64,000 bases of DNA from Aquamicrobium lusatiense (lineage in GTDB: Bacteria; Pseudomonadota; Alphaproteobacteria; Rhizobiales; Rhizobiaceae). This document shows, piece after piece, positions 17,516-26,774 of the stretch (position 1 is the first letter of the stretch; each line of letters begins with the position of its first letter). A program made the position numbers and the translations under genes. Location of the stretch: the NCBI RefSeq assembly GCF_014201615.1, contig NZ_JACHEU010000001.1, positions 2,313,631 through 2,377,630 of the forward strand. Direction: 5' to 3'. The notes beneath the pieces are model-generated. The model searched no databases, had not been told where the DNA came from, and saw nothing but the letters and a program-made list of their open reading frames with translations.

Positions 17516-18433
17516 ATGGCACCAATTCAGCCGAAGGTCATCCGGTGCATGTTCGGTATCGGTGAGAGAGTGGCTCCCGGTCTTACTGGCCGCGCCGCTT
17601 TTGCACTGTTTTCGAGAACACCCAACCCCGGCAAGCTGACCGCGGGTGAGAGCAGGGCGGTGAGCAGTGCCACAGGGTTCATGAAGGAGGCGCGCCACCA
17701 TATGATGGAAACGCGCACGGGGCGCGTGGCGGCTTATGAATTCAGCCCTGAGCCTTCATCGGCCGGACAGGATACGGTTCTGGTCGTCCACGGCTGGCGT
17801 TCGCGGACTGAATATATGCGATGGCTCATCGCCGGCTATCGCGATGCCGGTTACCGAGTGGTGTCACTGGATCTGCCGGGGCATGGGCGGTCAGAAGGGC
17901 GTAAGCTCACCATGTTCAATGCGCTCGATACCGTAAGGGTGGCCTCCGACCGTTTCGGCCCGTTCGCCGCGGTTGTCGGCCATTCGTTTGGCGGGGCCGT
18001 TGCCTTGAATGCCATAGCCGGCTCCATTCCGGGCATTGCGCCTTTGTCGGCTAAGCGCCTTGTGCTGGTTGCCGCTCCGAATTCCATTCCCGCTGTGTTT
18101 GAAGGTTTTAGTCAGGCCCTCAATGTCGGACCGAGATCGCAAAGTGCGATGTCGCGGCGCCTGCATCGGATGGCTGGTCGCCCGCTCAGTGATTTCATCG
18201 GCGACCGGCAACTGGCGCAATTACAGGTGCCCACGCTTGTCGTGCATGCGCCGGATGATCGCGAGGTTCCCGCCGAACAGGCGCAGGCCTTCACGAAGGC
18301 CGGGCCGCATGTGCAGATCTACTGGGCTGAAGGACTGGGACACAGGCGGATCCTCGCCGATCCCGCGGTTGTCGAACGGTCGGTGGATTTCGTCGCCCGC
18401 GCGCAGCCCGTACCTGTCGCGCTGGCAAACTGA
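17516..18433 (+). CDS. Alpha/beta hydrolase
   Basis: A 305-residue serine hydrolase fold protein. The oxyanion region LVVHGWRSRTEYMRW, the nucleophile elbow GHSFGG (Ser nucleophile), the acidic residue in VVHAPDDREVP and the catalytic histidine in EGLGHRRI are all present in order. The first 50 residues, before the fold, are not strongly conserved in appearance. The substrate is unknown. It is divergent from the MarR regulator across a double palindrome, so it is probably induced by an effector of that regulator. Confidence 0.85.
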   Translation: MAPIQPKVIRCMFGIGERVAPGLTGRAAFALFSRTPNPGKLTAGESRAVSSATGFMKEARHHMMETRTGRVAAYEFSPEPSSAGQDTVLVVHGWRSRTEYMRWLIAGYRDAGYRVVSLDLPGHGRSEGRKLTMFNALDTVRVASDRFGPFAAVVGHSFGGAVALNAIAGSIPGIAPLSAKRLVLVAAPNSIPAVFEGFSQALNVGPRSQSAMSRRLHRMAGRPLSDFIGDRQLAQLQVPTLVVHAPDDREVPAEQAQAFTKAGPHVQIYWAEGLGHRRILADPAVVERSVDFVARAQPVPVALAN

Positions 18434-18462
18434 CGCTCAGGTTCTTGCCTTATGATCGGGCT

Positions 18463-18852
18463 TTAATTGGGGGCCGGCTCGACCGGCAGTCCTGCCTTTT
18501 TCCATGCCCCGAAACCGCCTTCGATGTGCTTGACCGGCTCCAGTCCCATATCCTGCGCGGTCTTGGCCGCCAGAGCGGAGCGCCAGCCGCCGGCGCAGAA
18601 AAACACGAAGGTGTTTCCGGTTGCGAAGAATGGCTTGTGGTACGGGCTTTCCGGATCGATCCAGAATTCCAGCATGCCGCGCGTGCAATGCCGCGCGCCG
18701 GGAATATTGCCCTCCCGCTCGATCTCGCGCGGGTCGCGCAGGTCGACGAATGTGATCCCGTCGGCCGATAGAAGCTCGGCGGCGGCCTCGGGCGAAATGG
18801 CTTCCACCTCGGCATTGGCCTCGTCCAGCAAGGCGCGGAAACCCTTCTTCAT
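18463..18852 (-). CDS. Rhodanese-like domain protein
   Basis: A single-domain sulfurtransferase-like protein of 129 residues. ITFVDLRDPREIEREG gives the CH2A-type region. The active-site loop FFCAGGWRSALAA carries the catalytic Cys in a CxGGxRS arrangement, and the ending GGFGAWKKAGLPV is typical. The ATG at 18852 follows GGAGGAGATTTGC, which fixes the start although the frame is open upstream. It could handle persulfide sulfur; the partner is unknown. Confidence 0.9.
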   Translation of the reverse strand: MKKGFRALLDEANAEVEAISPEAAAELLSADGITFVDLRDPREIEREGNIPGARHCTRGMLEFWIDPESPYHKPFFATGNTFVFFCAGGWRSALAAKTAQDMGLEPVKHIEGGFGAWKKAGLPVEPAPN

Positions 18853-19053
18853 GCAAATCTCCTCCCGAATGTGCATCAGTCTGGATTGATGGCACAGCAA
18901 GCCGGTGCTGGCCACCCATGTCCGGATGTCAGACAAACAGGAATTTCAGATAAATTTAACCAAATCGCCGTGAATCATTATAGTCGCGAACATGTGCCGG
19001 GCTGCTCTCGCAGTTTGGCGCCGCGGTGATGTTGTCAAAGCAGGTGGTCATTC

Positions 19054-20913
19054 ATGCAGCGATCGGGAACACGGATGCGGCTTGTTCCGGCATGTCTGGT
19101 TGGGGCCGGTCTTGTGCTGGGAGCCTCTCCGGTAAATGCCCAGAACCTGCTGGACATGCTGTTCGGAGGTCCGGCCAAACGCCATTCCGCCCCTTTACAG
19201 GGTGAATTTCCGCCGCCGCCGAAACCCAGACAGGCGGCCCCGATCACCAAAATATCGAGCCCGGGCTACAACACCTACAAGGCCGACAAGCTGACGCGCG
19301 TGGATTTTTCCGCGCTGACCGACGCGCCGCAAAAAGCCTCGTTTACGCCGGTAGCGGAAAAGGACGACTTTCGTCAGGCTCTTACGGGCCTCGAAGGCTA
19401 TAATCTGCTGGCCGAGCCGGCCATAGCGAAGGCCCTGATCGAGCATTACAGCGCGCATCCTGATTTCATCTGGATCTCGAATGGCGCCATTGATGACAAG
19501 GCCCGCGAAGCCATCCGCGTGCTGGGCGAAGCGGAGAGCCATGGCTTCTCGCCTGCCGACTATTCCATCGCGGTTCCGGTCGCAGAGGCCGGCGCCGACG
19601 AGGCCGCGCGGCGGGCCGATCTGATCCGTTTCGAGATGGCGCTGTCGGCGAGGGCGCTGCGATATGTGCGGGACGCACGGCAGGGGCGTGTGCAGCCGAA
19701 CCGCATTTCCGGCTATTATGATTTTCCAGAAAAGCCTATAAATCTGAAGGGGGTACTCGGAATTCTTTCCAACACGCGCGAGGTGCGCGCCTATCTGGAA
19801 TCACGGCATCCGCAAAATCCGGAATATGAGGCGCTGCGGGTCGAGCTTGAGACGCTTGAGGTGAGCGTGGAGAACGAGATCCTCGTCGATCCCGCATTGC
19901 TGTTGAAGCCGGGCCAGTCCAGTCCCGAACTGCCGAAGCTGCTGACGCTGATCGGGCGCGGGCATCTCACCGATGACATGCGCGCCAGCTATGGCGAGAC
20001 GATTGCGCGGCTGGGCGGCGGCGAAACCTACGATCCCGAACTGGTGCCGCTGTTCATGGAAGTTCAGAAAAATGCGGGGTTGAAACCGGACGGCGTCATC
20101 GGATCGCGCACCGTGGCGGCACTGGCGGGCGAATCCAGGGCCAGCCGGCAGGAAAAGGTGCGGATCGCGATGGAGCAGATCCGCTGGCTGCCTTCCGATC
20201 TCGGCAGCCCGCGCGTGTTCATCAACCAGCCCGCATTCACGGCCAGCTATATCGAGGGCGGCGAGGAGAAGCTGAAGACGCGAACCGTCATTGGCGGAAC
20301 CGGCAACCAGACCAGCTTCTTCTTCGACGAGATAAAGCAGGTGGATTACAACCCTTACTGGGGGGTGCCGCAGTCCATCATCGTCAACGAGATGCTGCCG
20401 AGGCTGCGCAACGATCCCGGCTATCTCGACCGCGCGGGCTACGAAGTCACCGATTCCAAGGGAAAGCGCATCCCTTCATCTTCGATCAACTGGTCGCAAT
20501 ATGGCGGAAAGGTTCCGTTCAACGTGCGGCAGGCGCCCAGCGAGGCCAATGCGCTGGGCGAACTCAAGATCCTGTTTCCCAACAAGCACGCCATTTACAT
20601 GCATGACACGCCGCAAAAATCCTACTTCGAGCGTGACATGCGCGCCCTGAGCCATGGCTGCGTGCGTTTGCAGGACCCGCGCGGCATGGCCGCCGCCGTG
20701 CTCGGCACCTCGGTGGAGCATGTGGCCGAAAAGCTCGGCAAGGGGCATTCCACCGAGAAGGTGACGCGCAGGATTCCCGTCTATGTCGCCTACTTCACCG
20801 CATGGCCCGACATGGCCGGCAAGGTGGAATATTTCGGCGATGTCTATGGGCGTGATGCGCGATTGCGTCAGGCGATCGAAGCAACCGAGGCAGTGCGCGC
20901 ACCTGCCAGCTGA
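19054..20913 (+). CDS. YcbB-type L,D-transpeptidase with peptidoglycan-binding domain
   Basis: A 619-residue periplasmic enzyme predicted to form 3-3 cross-links in peptidoglycan or to attach proteins to it. An N-terminal signal peptide is visible (LVPACLVGAGLVLGASPVNA, cut near residue 30). A scaffold region precedes a peptidoglycan-binding fold (LKPDGVIGSRTVAAL, about residues 344-358). The YkuD catalytic domain ends with SHGCVRLQDP; Ser533-His534-Gly535-Cys536 include the nucleophile Cys536. Rhizobiales rely heavily on L,D-cross-links, which fits. It is convergent with a GNAT-type gene. Confidence 0.92.
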   Translation: MQRSGTRMRLVPACLVGAGLVLGASPVNAQNLLDMLFGGPAKRHSAPLQGEFPPPPKPRQAAPITKISSPGYNTYKADKLTRVDFSALTDAPQKASFTPVAEKDDFRQALTGLEGYNLLAEPAIAKALIEHYSAHPDFIWISNGAIDDKAREAIRVLGEAESHGFSPADYSIAVPVAEAGADEAARRADLIRFEMALSARALRYVRDARQGRVQPNRISGYYDFPEKPINLKGVLGILSNTREVRAYLESRHPQNPEYEALRVELETLEVSVENEILVDPALLLKPGQSSPELPKLLTLIGRGHLTDDMRASYGETIARLGGGETYDPELVPLFMEVQKNAGLKPDGVIGSRTVAALAGESRASRQEKVRIAMEQIRWLPSDLGSPRVFINQPAFTASYIEGGEEKLKTRTVIGGTGNQTSFFFDEIKQVDYNPYWGVPQSIIVNEMLPRLRNDPGYLDRAGYEVTDSKGKRIPSSSINWSQYGGKVPFNVRQAPSEANALGELKILFPNKHAIYMHDTPQKSYFERDMRALSHGCVRLQDPRGMAAAVLGTSVEHVAEKLGKGHSTEKVTRRIPVYVAYFTAWPDMAGKVEYFGDVYGRDARLRQAIEATEAVRAPAS

Positions 20914-20938
20914 TCGCTATGGCCAGCTAATCGCTATC
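20905..20938. repeat. 17-nt tandem duplication between convergent genes
   Basis: GCCAGCTGATCGCTATG (20905-20921) is followed directly by GCCAGCTAATCGCTATC (20922-20938), two mismatches in 17 nt. It covers the L,D-transpeptidase stop in the first copy and the stop of the convergent GNAT-like gene (antisense of CTA) in the second. Confidence 0.75.
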
Positions 20939-22123
20939 CTTCTTCGCCGGACGCCCGGCCAGTATGCGGCGCATGGTTTTCAGCAGCGGCCATAGCGTCG
21001 GGCTTTGCTTGAGGCGTGTCTTGAGGCGGACCTTCTGCCTGTGGGCGAATGCATAGGCCTTGCCGGCGGCTGTCAGCGGGATCAGCGTTTCCAGATAGCG
21101 GATTTCGGTATCGCACCATTGCCGCTTGTAGGGTTCGTCGCCGATGGAAAAATCATAAACCGTAAACCCCTGTTCGCTCGCTTCCCGGATATTGTCGAAA
21201 AACAGGAAGTTGCCGGGGCTCAGATGACAGAGCTCATCTTCCGAGATGGAGCCGAATTCGCAGATCAGACGATTTCCGCAACGGCTCGACCCGGTGATGG
21301 CGCGCAGCTTTCCGGCCACTTCGAGCCCGTGCAACACGAAAGGCGGGGAGGGCTCCCTAAGCGATTCGGCAAACAGGTTGCGAAAGAACGCACGCACATC
21401 GGGCGGCGCAAAGACATCGGTGATCCCCATGCTGGCAAAGCGGGCCGCCTTCATCTCGAAAAAGGCGTCAAGAAGCCTGTCCACTTCCTCTGAATTCGTC
21501 GCCTCGATACGCTGGCAGGTGCCCGCGGCCGCGAATTTGCGTGCCTGCGAGCGGTATCTCTTGTGTTTTCCCCGGCCTTCGGGGCTGGCGATCATCACCT
21601 CGAAGCCGCCGGAGAGGTCCACGGCCAGCGAAATATCGGGGCTGTCGAACGGGCGAAAGGCGCGCAGCGGATTGGGTCGGGATAGGGGCATTGCATCGCT
21701 GGCCGGGAGAAGCCGGTCGAGCAGCACCACGTCGATTGCGGGGCGGAAGCCGGCCAGCTCATCGAATAGTGCGGCAAATACGGCGGGGCCTGCGTGATCG
21801 AGCCACACAGGGTCGGTCGCCGGAAAATTGCCGTTGGCATGACAGCCGCCCATGAATCTTGCAATCAGCAGCGGTCCGAGGGCGACGATCTCCAGAGCCA
21901 GCGCAAACACCGGACGCCCGTCAACGCTCAGTGTGGCGATGATGCTGGTGTCCGGATGGTGCCGGCTCCAGTTCCGCACCCAAAGCGGTCCCTGCGGCGG
22001 AGCATGAACAGCAACGTCGCAAAGCTGCTCATAGTTGCGAAGAGCGCTCTCCGAGGCCAGCGAGACGGAAGCGGTTTCCCTCCGAGGCTGGCCATCCCTG
22101 CTGAATGGCGCTGCTGCGTCCAT
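20927..22123 (-). CDS. GNAT family acyltransferase of the CelD/BioF2-like type
   Basis: A 398-residue protein resembling the GNAT_6 (CelD/BioF2-like) family: a variable N-terminal half, then the acyltransferase core with GKHKRYRSQARKFAAAG, EVAGKLRAITGSSRCG and YDFSIGDEPYKRQW near the C-terminus. Members often act in exopolysaccharide or cellulose-related pathways, but the substrate here is unknown. The start is set at ATG 22123, with GGGGAACTG before it; a GTG at 22159 is an alternative. The C-terminus is Lys/Arg-rich (RLKTRLKQS, AGRPAKKDSD). Confidence 0.8.
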   Translation of the reverse strand: MDAAAPFSRDGQPRRETASVSLASESALRNYEQLCDVAVHAPPQGPLWVRNWSRHHPDTSIIATLSVDGRPVFALALEIVALGPLLIARFMGGCHANGNFPATDPVWLDHAGPAVFAALFDELAGFRPAIDVVLLDRLLPASDAMPLSRPNPLRAFRPFDSPDISLAVDLSGGFEVMIASPEGRGKHKRYRSQARKFAAAGTCQRIEATNSEEVDRLLDAFFEMKAARFASMGITDVFAPPDVRAFFRNLFAESLREPSPPFVLHGLEVAGKLRAITGSSRCGNRLICEFGSISEDELCHLSPGNFLFFDNIREASEQGFTVYDFSIGDEPYKRQWCDTEIRYLETLIPLTAAGKAYAFAHRQKVRLKTRLKQSPTLWPLLKTMRRILAGRPAKKDSD

Positions 22124-22237
22124 CAGTTCCCCGTCCCTGTTCGCGTCACCATTCTGCACGCAATGCAGGCAATCAATGCACGAAATGTTGAAGAACCGGG
22201 AAACCGGCTTGGTAAGCGGAGCGGCGAGGGATGAGCG

Positions 22238-22450
22238 TCAGCCCCGTTTGGGTTCGCTGACCATCCATTTTATGATGACCATTGCCGGCAGGATCCAGAC
22301 GAGGCCGCCGATCAGGAAGAACAAAAGATGCGCGATGGGGCCGGATTGCGAGAGCTGCGCGACCGCGATCATCGTGGCGAGCAGGGAATAGACGACGACG
22401 AGAAGCACCAGAAGAATCGTTCCGATCAGCTTTTTGAGGCGAACTGGCAT
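22238..22450 (-). CDS. DUF2842 small membrane protein
   Basis: A 70-residue protein with two transmembrane helices (GTILLVLLVVVYSLLATM and LLFFLIGGLVWILPAM) and a basic N-terminus. It matches the DUF2842 family, which in alphaproteobacteria is commonly found beside ctaA, as here. The ATG at 22450 follows GGAAAGGACGACCAG. The function is unknown; the setting suggests a respiratory link. It is divergent from ctaA with a 253-nt gap that should hold both promoters. Confidence 0.8.
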   Translation of the reverse strand: MPVRLKKLIGTILLVLLVVVYSLLATMIAVAQLSQSGPIAHLLFFLIGGLVWILPAMVIIKWMVSEPKRG

Positions 22451-22703
22451 CTGGTCGTCCTTTCCGTTGCATTCGCATAGGCCCTGCAGGAAGCTGACGC
22501 AAGATGAAGTGGCGCGACGGCGTGCCGCGCCGCCCGGTCTTGCCAGCCAACGCGCCATGGTCCACCAATCCGCCGCCCGGGCACGGTGATGCGCGTCGTC
22601 GTCGACACGCCACAAGAGCCCCGACGTTTTGACTGGCCATCGGAACAGGCTGGAAGCCGGTTCGATTTTCTGTCCGATGCGCTGAAACTGCTGGAGAGAC
22701 GCA

Positions 22704-23798
22704 ATGGCTGTCGACGCCGATTACGCATCTGCCTTGCCTGACCGGGATCGCCTCTTGCGAAACCGGGCGCAGGTGCGTTTCTGGCTCTACAGCATTCTGG
22801 TGGTGCTGTTCGCGCTGATCCTCGTTGGCGGCGCGACGCGCATGACGGGTTCCGGCCTGTCGATCACCGAATGGAAGCCCATTCATGGCGTCATTCCGCC
22901 GCTCAATGTGGAGGAGTGGCAGGAGGAGTTCCTGAAATACCAGCAGATTCCCCAATATGAGAAAATCAACCATGGCATGAGCCTCGATGAGTTCAAGACC
23001 ATCTTCTGGTGGGAGTGGGCGCACCGGCTTCTGGCACGTGGGGTCGGCTTCCTGTTCGCCATTCCGCTGATCTTCTTCTGGGCAACGCGGCGGGTGGAGC
23101 GCGGGCTGACGCCGAAGCTGATTGGCATACTCGCTCTGGGCGGACTTCAGGGCGCAATTGGCTGGTGGATGGTCGCGTCGGGATTGGTCGAGCGTGTCAA
23201 TGTCAGCCAGTACCGGCTCGCCACGCATCTCACGCTGGCTTCGCTGATATTCATGGCCACGATGGTGGTGGCGCGCGGACTGGCGCCGCACTCGCAGGGC
23301 GCTGCCGACCGCGGAACCCAGCGGATGGCCGGCATCCTCGTTCTGCTGATCATGGTGCAGATCTATCTGGGCGGTCTGGTCGCCGGGCTGCATGCGGGAC
23401 TGAGCTACACGACATGGCCGCTGATGGACGGCAGGATCATCCCCGGCGACCTGCTGATCCTGGAGCCGGTGTGGCGCAATTTCTTTGAAAGCCCCAAGAC
23501 CGTGCAGTTCGTGCACCGCATCGGCGCCTATACGCTGTTCGTGGTGGCGCTGTGGCACATGATCTCCACCGGGCGACGCCTTCCGGGCACCACGCATTCG
23601 CGTCGCGCCGTATTCCTGTTCATTCTGGTGCTGATACAGGCCATCATCGGCATCGCCACGCTGGTTCTGGAAGTGCCGATGCATGCGGCGCTGACGCATC
23701 AGGGATTCGCGCTGGTGGTGCTGGGTTTCGCCGCTGCGCATTGGCGCGGCACCAGGGGCGCTTACCCGCTCCCCGGAGAGGTCAGAACCGTTTCCTGA
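22704..23798 (+). CDS. ctaA: Heme A synthase CtaA (COX15 type)
   Basis: Oxidises the C8 methyl of heme O to give heme A for cytochrome c oxidase. It has 364 residues and eight predicted membrane helices. Signatures are [12 protein letters not shown] near residue 52, the heme-ligand histidine in [22 protein letters not shown], and [11 protein letters not shown] in the second half, plus [12 protein letters not shown]. This is the alphaproteobacterial/mitochondrial type 2 form without the Cys pair. Its last 17 nt overlap the convergent kinase gene. Confidence 0.95.
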   Translation: MAVDADYASALPDRDRLLRNRAQVRFWLYSILVVLFALILVGGATRMTGSGLSITEWKPIHGVIPPLNVEEWQEEFLKYQQIPQYEKINHGMSLDEFKTIFWWEWAHRLLARGVGFLFAIPLIFFWATRRVERGLTPKLIGILALGGLQGAIGWWMVASGLVERVNVSQYRLATHLTLASLIFMATMVVARGLAPHSQGAADRGTQRMAGILVLLIMVQIYLGGLVAGLHAGLSYTTWPLMDGRIIPGDLLILEPVWRNFFESPKTVQFVHRIGAYTLFVVALWHMISTGRRLPGTTHSRRAVFLFILVLIQAIIGIATLVLEVPMHAALTHQGFALVVLGFAAAHWRGTRGAYPLPGEVRTVS

Positions 23799-24624
23799 CC
23801 TCCCGGACCGCAGAGGCGACAGCCAGTTCCCGGTTTTCGTCTGCTGCATTGCCGTCTTCGTGATGCCAGGCGGCCGAAAGGCAGCCATAGGCGAAGGCAT
23901 GGTCGAGGAGCCGGCGCGGGTCCTGTTGCATTGCCTGCGCAAGCTGGCCGGCCATGCGCCCTATGCGTTCGGGGTCGAGGCACAGATCGTCCCGTTCCAG
24001 CGGGTTGAAAAACAGGTTTGCGGCATCGAAGCCGGGTTCGCCCAACACGCCCTTCGGGTCTATGGCGAGCCAGCCGCGCGGCCCTTCCAGAATATTTTCG
24101 TGATGCAGGTCGCCATGCAGCGGGCGCACGTCGCTTACGGTGTCGAGAAGCCGCTGCGCCAGTTCCGCCGCCTGCACATAGATCGAGTCGATGCCGGCTG
24201 CGCGATCCTGTTTTGCCTTGGTAAACAAGGCTTCATAGCGCTCGGCCAGCGGCTGCAACTGCGGCGGGGCAGGGTGCGCGCCGGGTGTGTGCAGACGGAC
24301 AATGATGTCGGCTGCGATGTCGGTGGCTGCCGCATCGCCCTGAGCGTCGAGCACATCGGTCAGATGCCGCTCGCCGGCATATTCGATCAGCATCCGATGC
24401 CCGTCCTGATCGATCAGGCGAACAAGCCCGACGCCGTTGCGCCAGGCAAGCAGATGTGCGCCGCGCAACTCGTCGTCCACATCATCGAAGGGCTTGAGGT
24501 CCTTGACGACGGCAATCGAACCGTCGCCACACGTGACCTTCCAGACGCGGCTGCTGAACGTATCCGCGATCAGCCGCGCCGTCCTGATGTTCCAGCGATC
24601 CGGAAATGCCGGCGTCTGTATCAA
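23782..24624 (-). CDS. Aminoglycoside/hydroxyurea phosphotransferase-like kinase (APH(6) family)
   Basis: A 280-residue small-molecule kinase of the APH(6)/hydroxyurea kinase type. The Brenner motif HGDLHHEN (H170, D172) and the metal-binding IDP at 188-190 are intact. The nucleotide-binding lysine sits in SIAVVKDLK near residue 41. Family members phosphorylate streptomycin or hydroxyurea. It is the last gene of a speB-argC operon, overlapping argC by 4 nt, so a natural guanidino or hydroxy metabolite may be the real substrate; that is inference. Antibiotic resistance should not be assumed. Confidence 0.82.
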   Translation of the reverse strand: MIQTPAFPDRWNIRTARLIADTFSSRVWKVTCGDGSIAVVKDLKPFDDVDDELRGAHLLAWRNGVGLVRLIDQDGHRMLIEYAGERHLTDVLDAQGDAAATDIAADIIVRLHTPGAHPAPPQLQPLAERYEALFTKAKQDRAAGIDSIYVQAAELAQRLLDTVSDVRPLHGDLHHENILEGPRGWLAIDPKGVLGEPGFDAANLFFNPLERDDLCLDPERIGRMAGQLAQAMQQDPRRLLDHAFAYGCLSAAWHHEDGNAADENRELAVASAVREVRKRF

Positions 24625-25565
24625 ACGCCTTTGCCGGTCATCGAGCCGATCATCAGGTCGAGATTCTGCACGGCAGCACCCGACGCACCCTTGCCGAGAT
24701 TGTCGTAGACAGCAATCAGAAGGGCCTGTGCGCGGTCGTCATTGGCGAAGACATAGACCTTCATCCTGTTGGTGCCGTTGTAGAGCTCCGGATCGATGTC
24801 CGGAACGCGCTCGACCTGCTCGTAAGGCGCGACTTCCACCACGGAGCCCGGAATGGCCGCGTAGTGGTCGGCAATGGCTGCGTGCAGCTCTGCACCACTC
24901 GGAATGTAATCCAGCGTTCCCAGTTGCAGCGGCACGACGGTGATCATGCCCTGAGCGAAATTGCCGATCGCCGGTTGCAAGATCGGATCGCGACTGAGGC
25001 GGCCATAGGTCCTGATCTCGGGAATATGCTTGTGCTGAAGCGAAAGCCCGTAGGGGAAGAATTCGCAGGCGCTTTCGCCCTTCGCCTCATAATCCTCGAT
25101 CATGGTGCGCCCGCCGCCGGAATAGCCGGTGATGCCGTTGATGGTGACCGGGAAATCGGCGGGCAGCAGCTCTGCCTCCACAAGCGGCCGGAGCGTGGCA
25201 ATGGGGCCCTGCGGCCAGCAGCCCGGATTGGCGACGCGCTTTGCCGCGGCGATGCGGGCTGGCTGGTCCCTGTCCAGTTCAGCGAAACCGTAGTCCCAGC
25301 CTTCGGCCACCCGGTGGGCGGTCGAGGCGTCTATGACGCGCGTGGTGTCGTTGGCGATCAGCGACACGCTTTCGCGCGCCGCATCGTCCGGCAGGCACAG
25401 GATGGCGATGTCGGCGGCGTTGAGATACTCCGCGCGCGCTTCCTTTTCCTTGCGGCGTTCGGTCGGCACGGAAATGATGTCAAGATCGCCGCGCCCGGCC
25501 AGCAGCGTGCGGATCTGGAGCCCGGTGGTGCCGTGTTCGCCGTCAATGAAGATTTTCGGTTTCAT
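24621..25565 (-). CDS. argC: N-acetyl-gamma-glutamyl-phosphate reductase (type 2)
   Basis: Reduces N-acetylglutamyl-phosphate to the semialdehyde in arginine biosynthesis. The 314-residue length marks the shorter type 2 ArgC. The active-site Cys lies in NPGCWPQGPIATL, and GEHGTTGLQIR near the N-terminus is the Rossmann loop. YSGGGR and the C-terminal GTNRMKVYVF region also match. It follows speB by 40 nt and overlaps the kinase gene by 4 nt. Placing an arginine-making gene next to an agmatine-degrading one is notable. Confidence 0.95.
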   Translation of the reverse strand: MKPKIFIDGEHGTTGLQIRTLLAGRGDLDIISVPTERRKEKEARAEYLNAADIAILCLPDDAARESVSLIANDTTRVIDASTAHRVAEGWDYGFAELDRDQPARIAAAKRVANPGCWPQGPIATLRPLVEAELLPADFPVTINGITGYSGGGRTMIEDYEAKGESACEFFPYGLSLQHKHIPEIRTYGRLSRDPILQPAIGNFAQGMITVVPLQLGTLDYIPSGAELHAAIADHYAAIPGSVVEVAPYEQVERVPDIDPELYNGTNRMKVYVFANDDRAQALLIAVYDNLGKGASGAAVQNLDLMIGSMTGKGV

Positions 25566-25605
25566 TCCTGTGTGCCTGCTCGTATCCGCCTGAATGCCGG
25601 CAGGA

Positions 25606-26595
25606 CTAAATGTCCTGCCCGTGATGGATGTTGTTTGCGACGTTGTCCTGTTTTGCCTTCCGTTCCGCCAGCAGGCCGAGATAGTGCATGGCGATCATGG
25701 AACCGGCTATAGAGGTAATATCGGCATGGTCGTATGCCGGCGCAACCTCTACGACATCGGCACCCACGATGTCGACCTGTCCAAGCTTGCGCAGGGTGGA
25801 GAGCATGCGCGCGGAGGACGGGCCGCCGGCGACCGGCGTTCCTGTTCCGGGCGCATAAGCCGGATCGAGGCAATCGATGTCGAACGTCAGATAGGTCTTG
25901 CGGCCGCCCGTGCGTTCCACGATCGCGTAGGCGATCTCGGCGGCGCGCATTTCCTCCACCTCATAGCCGTGCAGGATCTTGATCCCGAACGTTTCCGGCG
26001 CGTGGGTGCGGATGCCGATCTGGATCGAGCGGTCCGGGTCGATGATGCCTTCCTTTACCGCGCGGCCGACGAAGGAACCGTGATCGATACGCTTGCCGTC
26101 ATCCGGCCAGGTATCCTGATGCGCATCGAACTGCACCAGCGCCAGCGGGCCGTGAATGGCCGCATGCGCCTTCAGCAGCGGCCATGTAATGAAATGATCC
26201 CCGCCCAGCGTAAGCAGGAAGGCGCCCGATTTCAGGATTTTTGCGGCCTCGCGCTCGATTGTGGCCGGCGTTTTATTGTGGTTGCCGCTGTCCAGCAGGC
26301 AATCGCCATAGTCCACCACGGCGAGATCCTCGAACAGATCGCGCGAGAACGGATATTGCGGGTCGTTGTCGAGTATGGCCGAGGCGCGGCGGATGGCCTG
26401 CGGTCCGAATCGCGCCCCGGGGCGGTTGGTGACAGCGGCATCGAAGGGAATGCCCCAAACCACCGCATCGGCGCCCGACACGTTCTTGGTGAGCTTGCGG
26501 CGCATGAAGGACAGCGCGCCGGCATAGGTGGGATCGGAAGCTGCGCCTCGTCTGGTGCGCGCAGTAAACGCGTAGTCGATTGTCCTCGAAGACAT
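25606..26595 (-). CDS. speB: Agmatinase/arginase family ureohydrolase
   Basis: Hydrolyses agmatine to putrescine and urea, if the subfamily call is right. It has 329 residues. The binuclear manganese site motifs are GGDHFITWP, QFDAHQDTW and TFDIDCLDPAYAPGTGTP. The ATG at 26595 follows AAGGAGCAAGC. Arginase is less likely because the last motif has the agmatinase form, but guanidinobutyrase or a related enzyme cannot be excluded. It heads the speB-argC-kinase operon and is divergent from the DUF445 gene. Confidence 0.88.
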   Translation of the reverse strand: MSSRTIDYAFTARTRRGAASDPTYAGALSFMRRKLTKNVSGADAVVWGIPFDAAVTNRPGARFGPQAIRRASAILDNDPQYPFSRDLFEDLAVVDYGDCLLDSGNHNKTPATIEREAAKILKSGAFLLTLGGDHFITWPLLKAHAAIHGPLALVQFDAHQDTWPDDGKRIDHGSFVGRAVKEGIIDPDRSIQIGIRTHAPETFGIKILHGYEVEEMRAAEIAYAIVERTGGRKTYLTFDIDCLDPAYAPGTGTPVAGGPSSARMLSTLRKLGQVDIVGADVVEVAPAYDHADITSIAGSMIAMHYLGLLAERKAKQDNVANNIHHGQDI

Positions 26596-26774
26596 GCTTG
26601 CTCCTTGAACTTCCTTTTCGCAGTGCAACAACTACAGAAACGAGATGCAACTTGCCAGCGCCTCGTTGGTTAAGGTCGCACACACGATTTTTGAAAGATT
26701 GCCCTTCTACCTTTTACCCGCCGCCTGACATGTTTGCGCAAGGCACGGCGGGAAAACAACGGAACCCTGAAGCG

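Noticed and set aside
22173..23942. 589-codon minus-strand frame across ctaA
   Set aside because: It covers both ctaA and the real DUF2842 gene, which sits in another minus-strand frame; it has no membrane or domain pattern and is low-complexity.
23782..24624. Acquired antibiotic-resistance gene
   Set aside because: The kinase matches the APH(6) family, but it is embedded by overlap in a core arginine operon with no mobile element or change in base composition, so horizontal acquisition is not supported.
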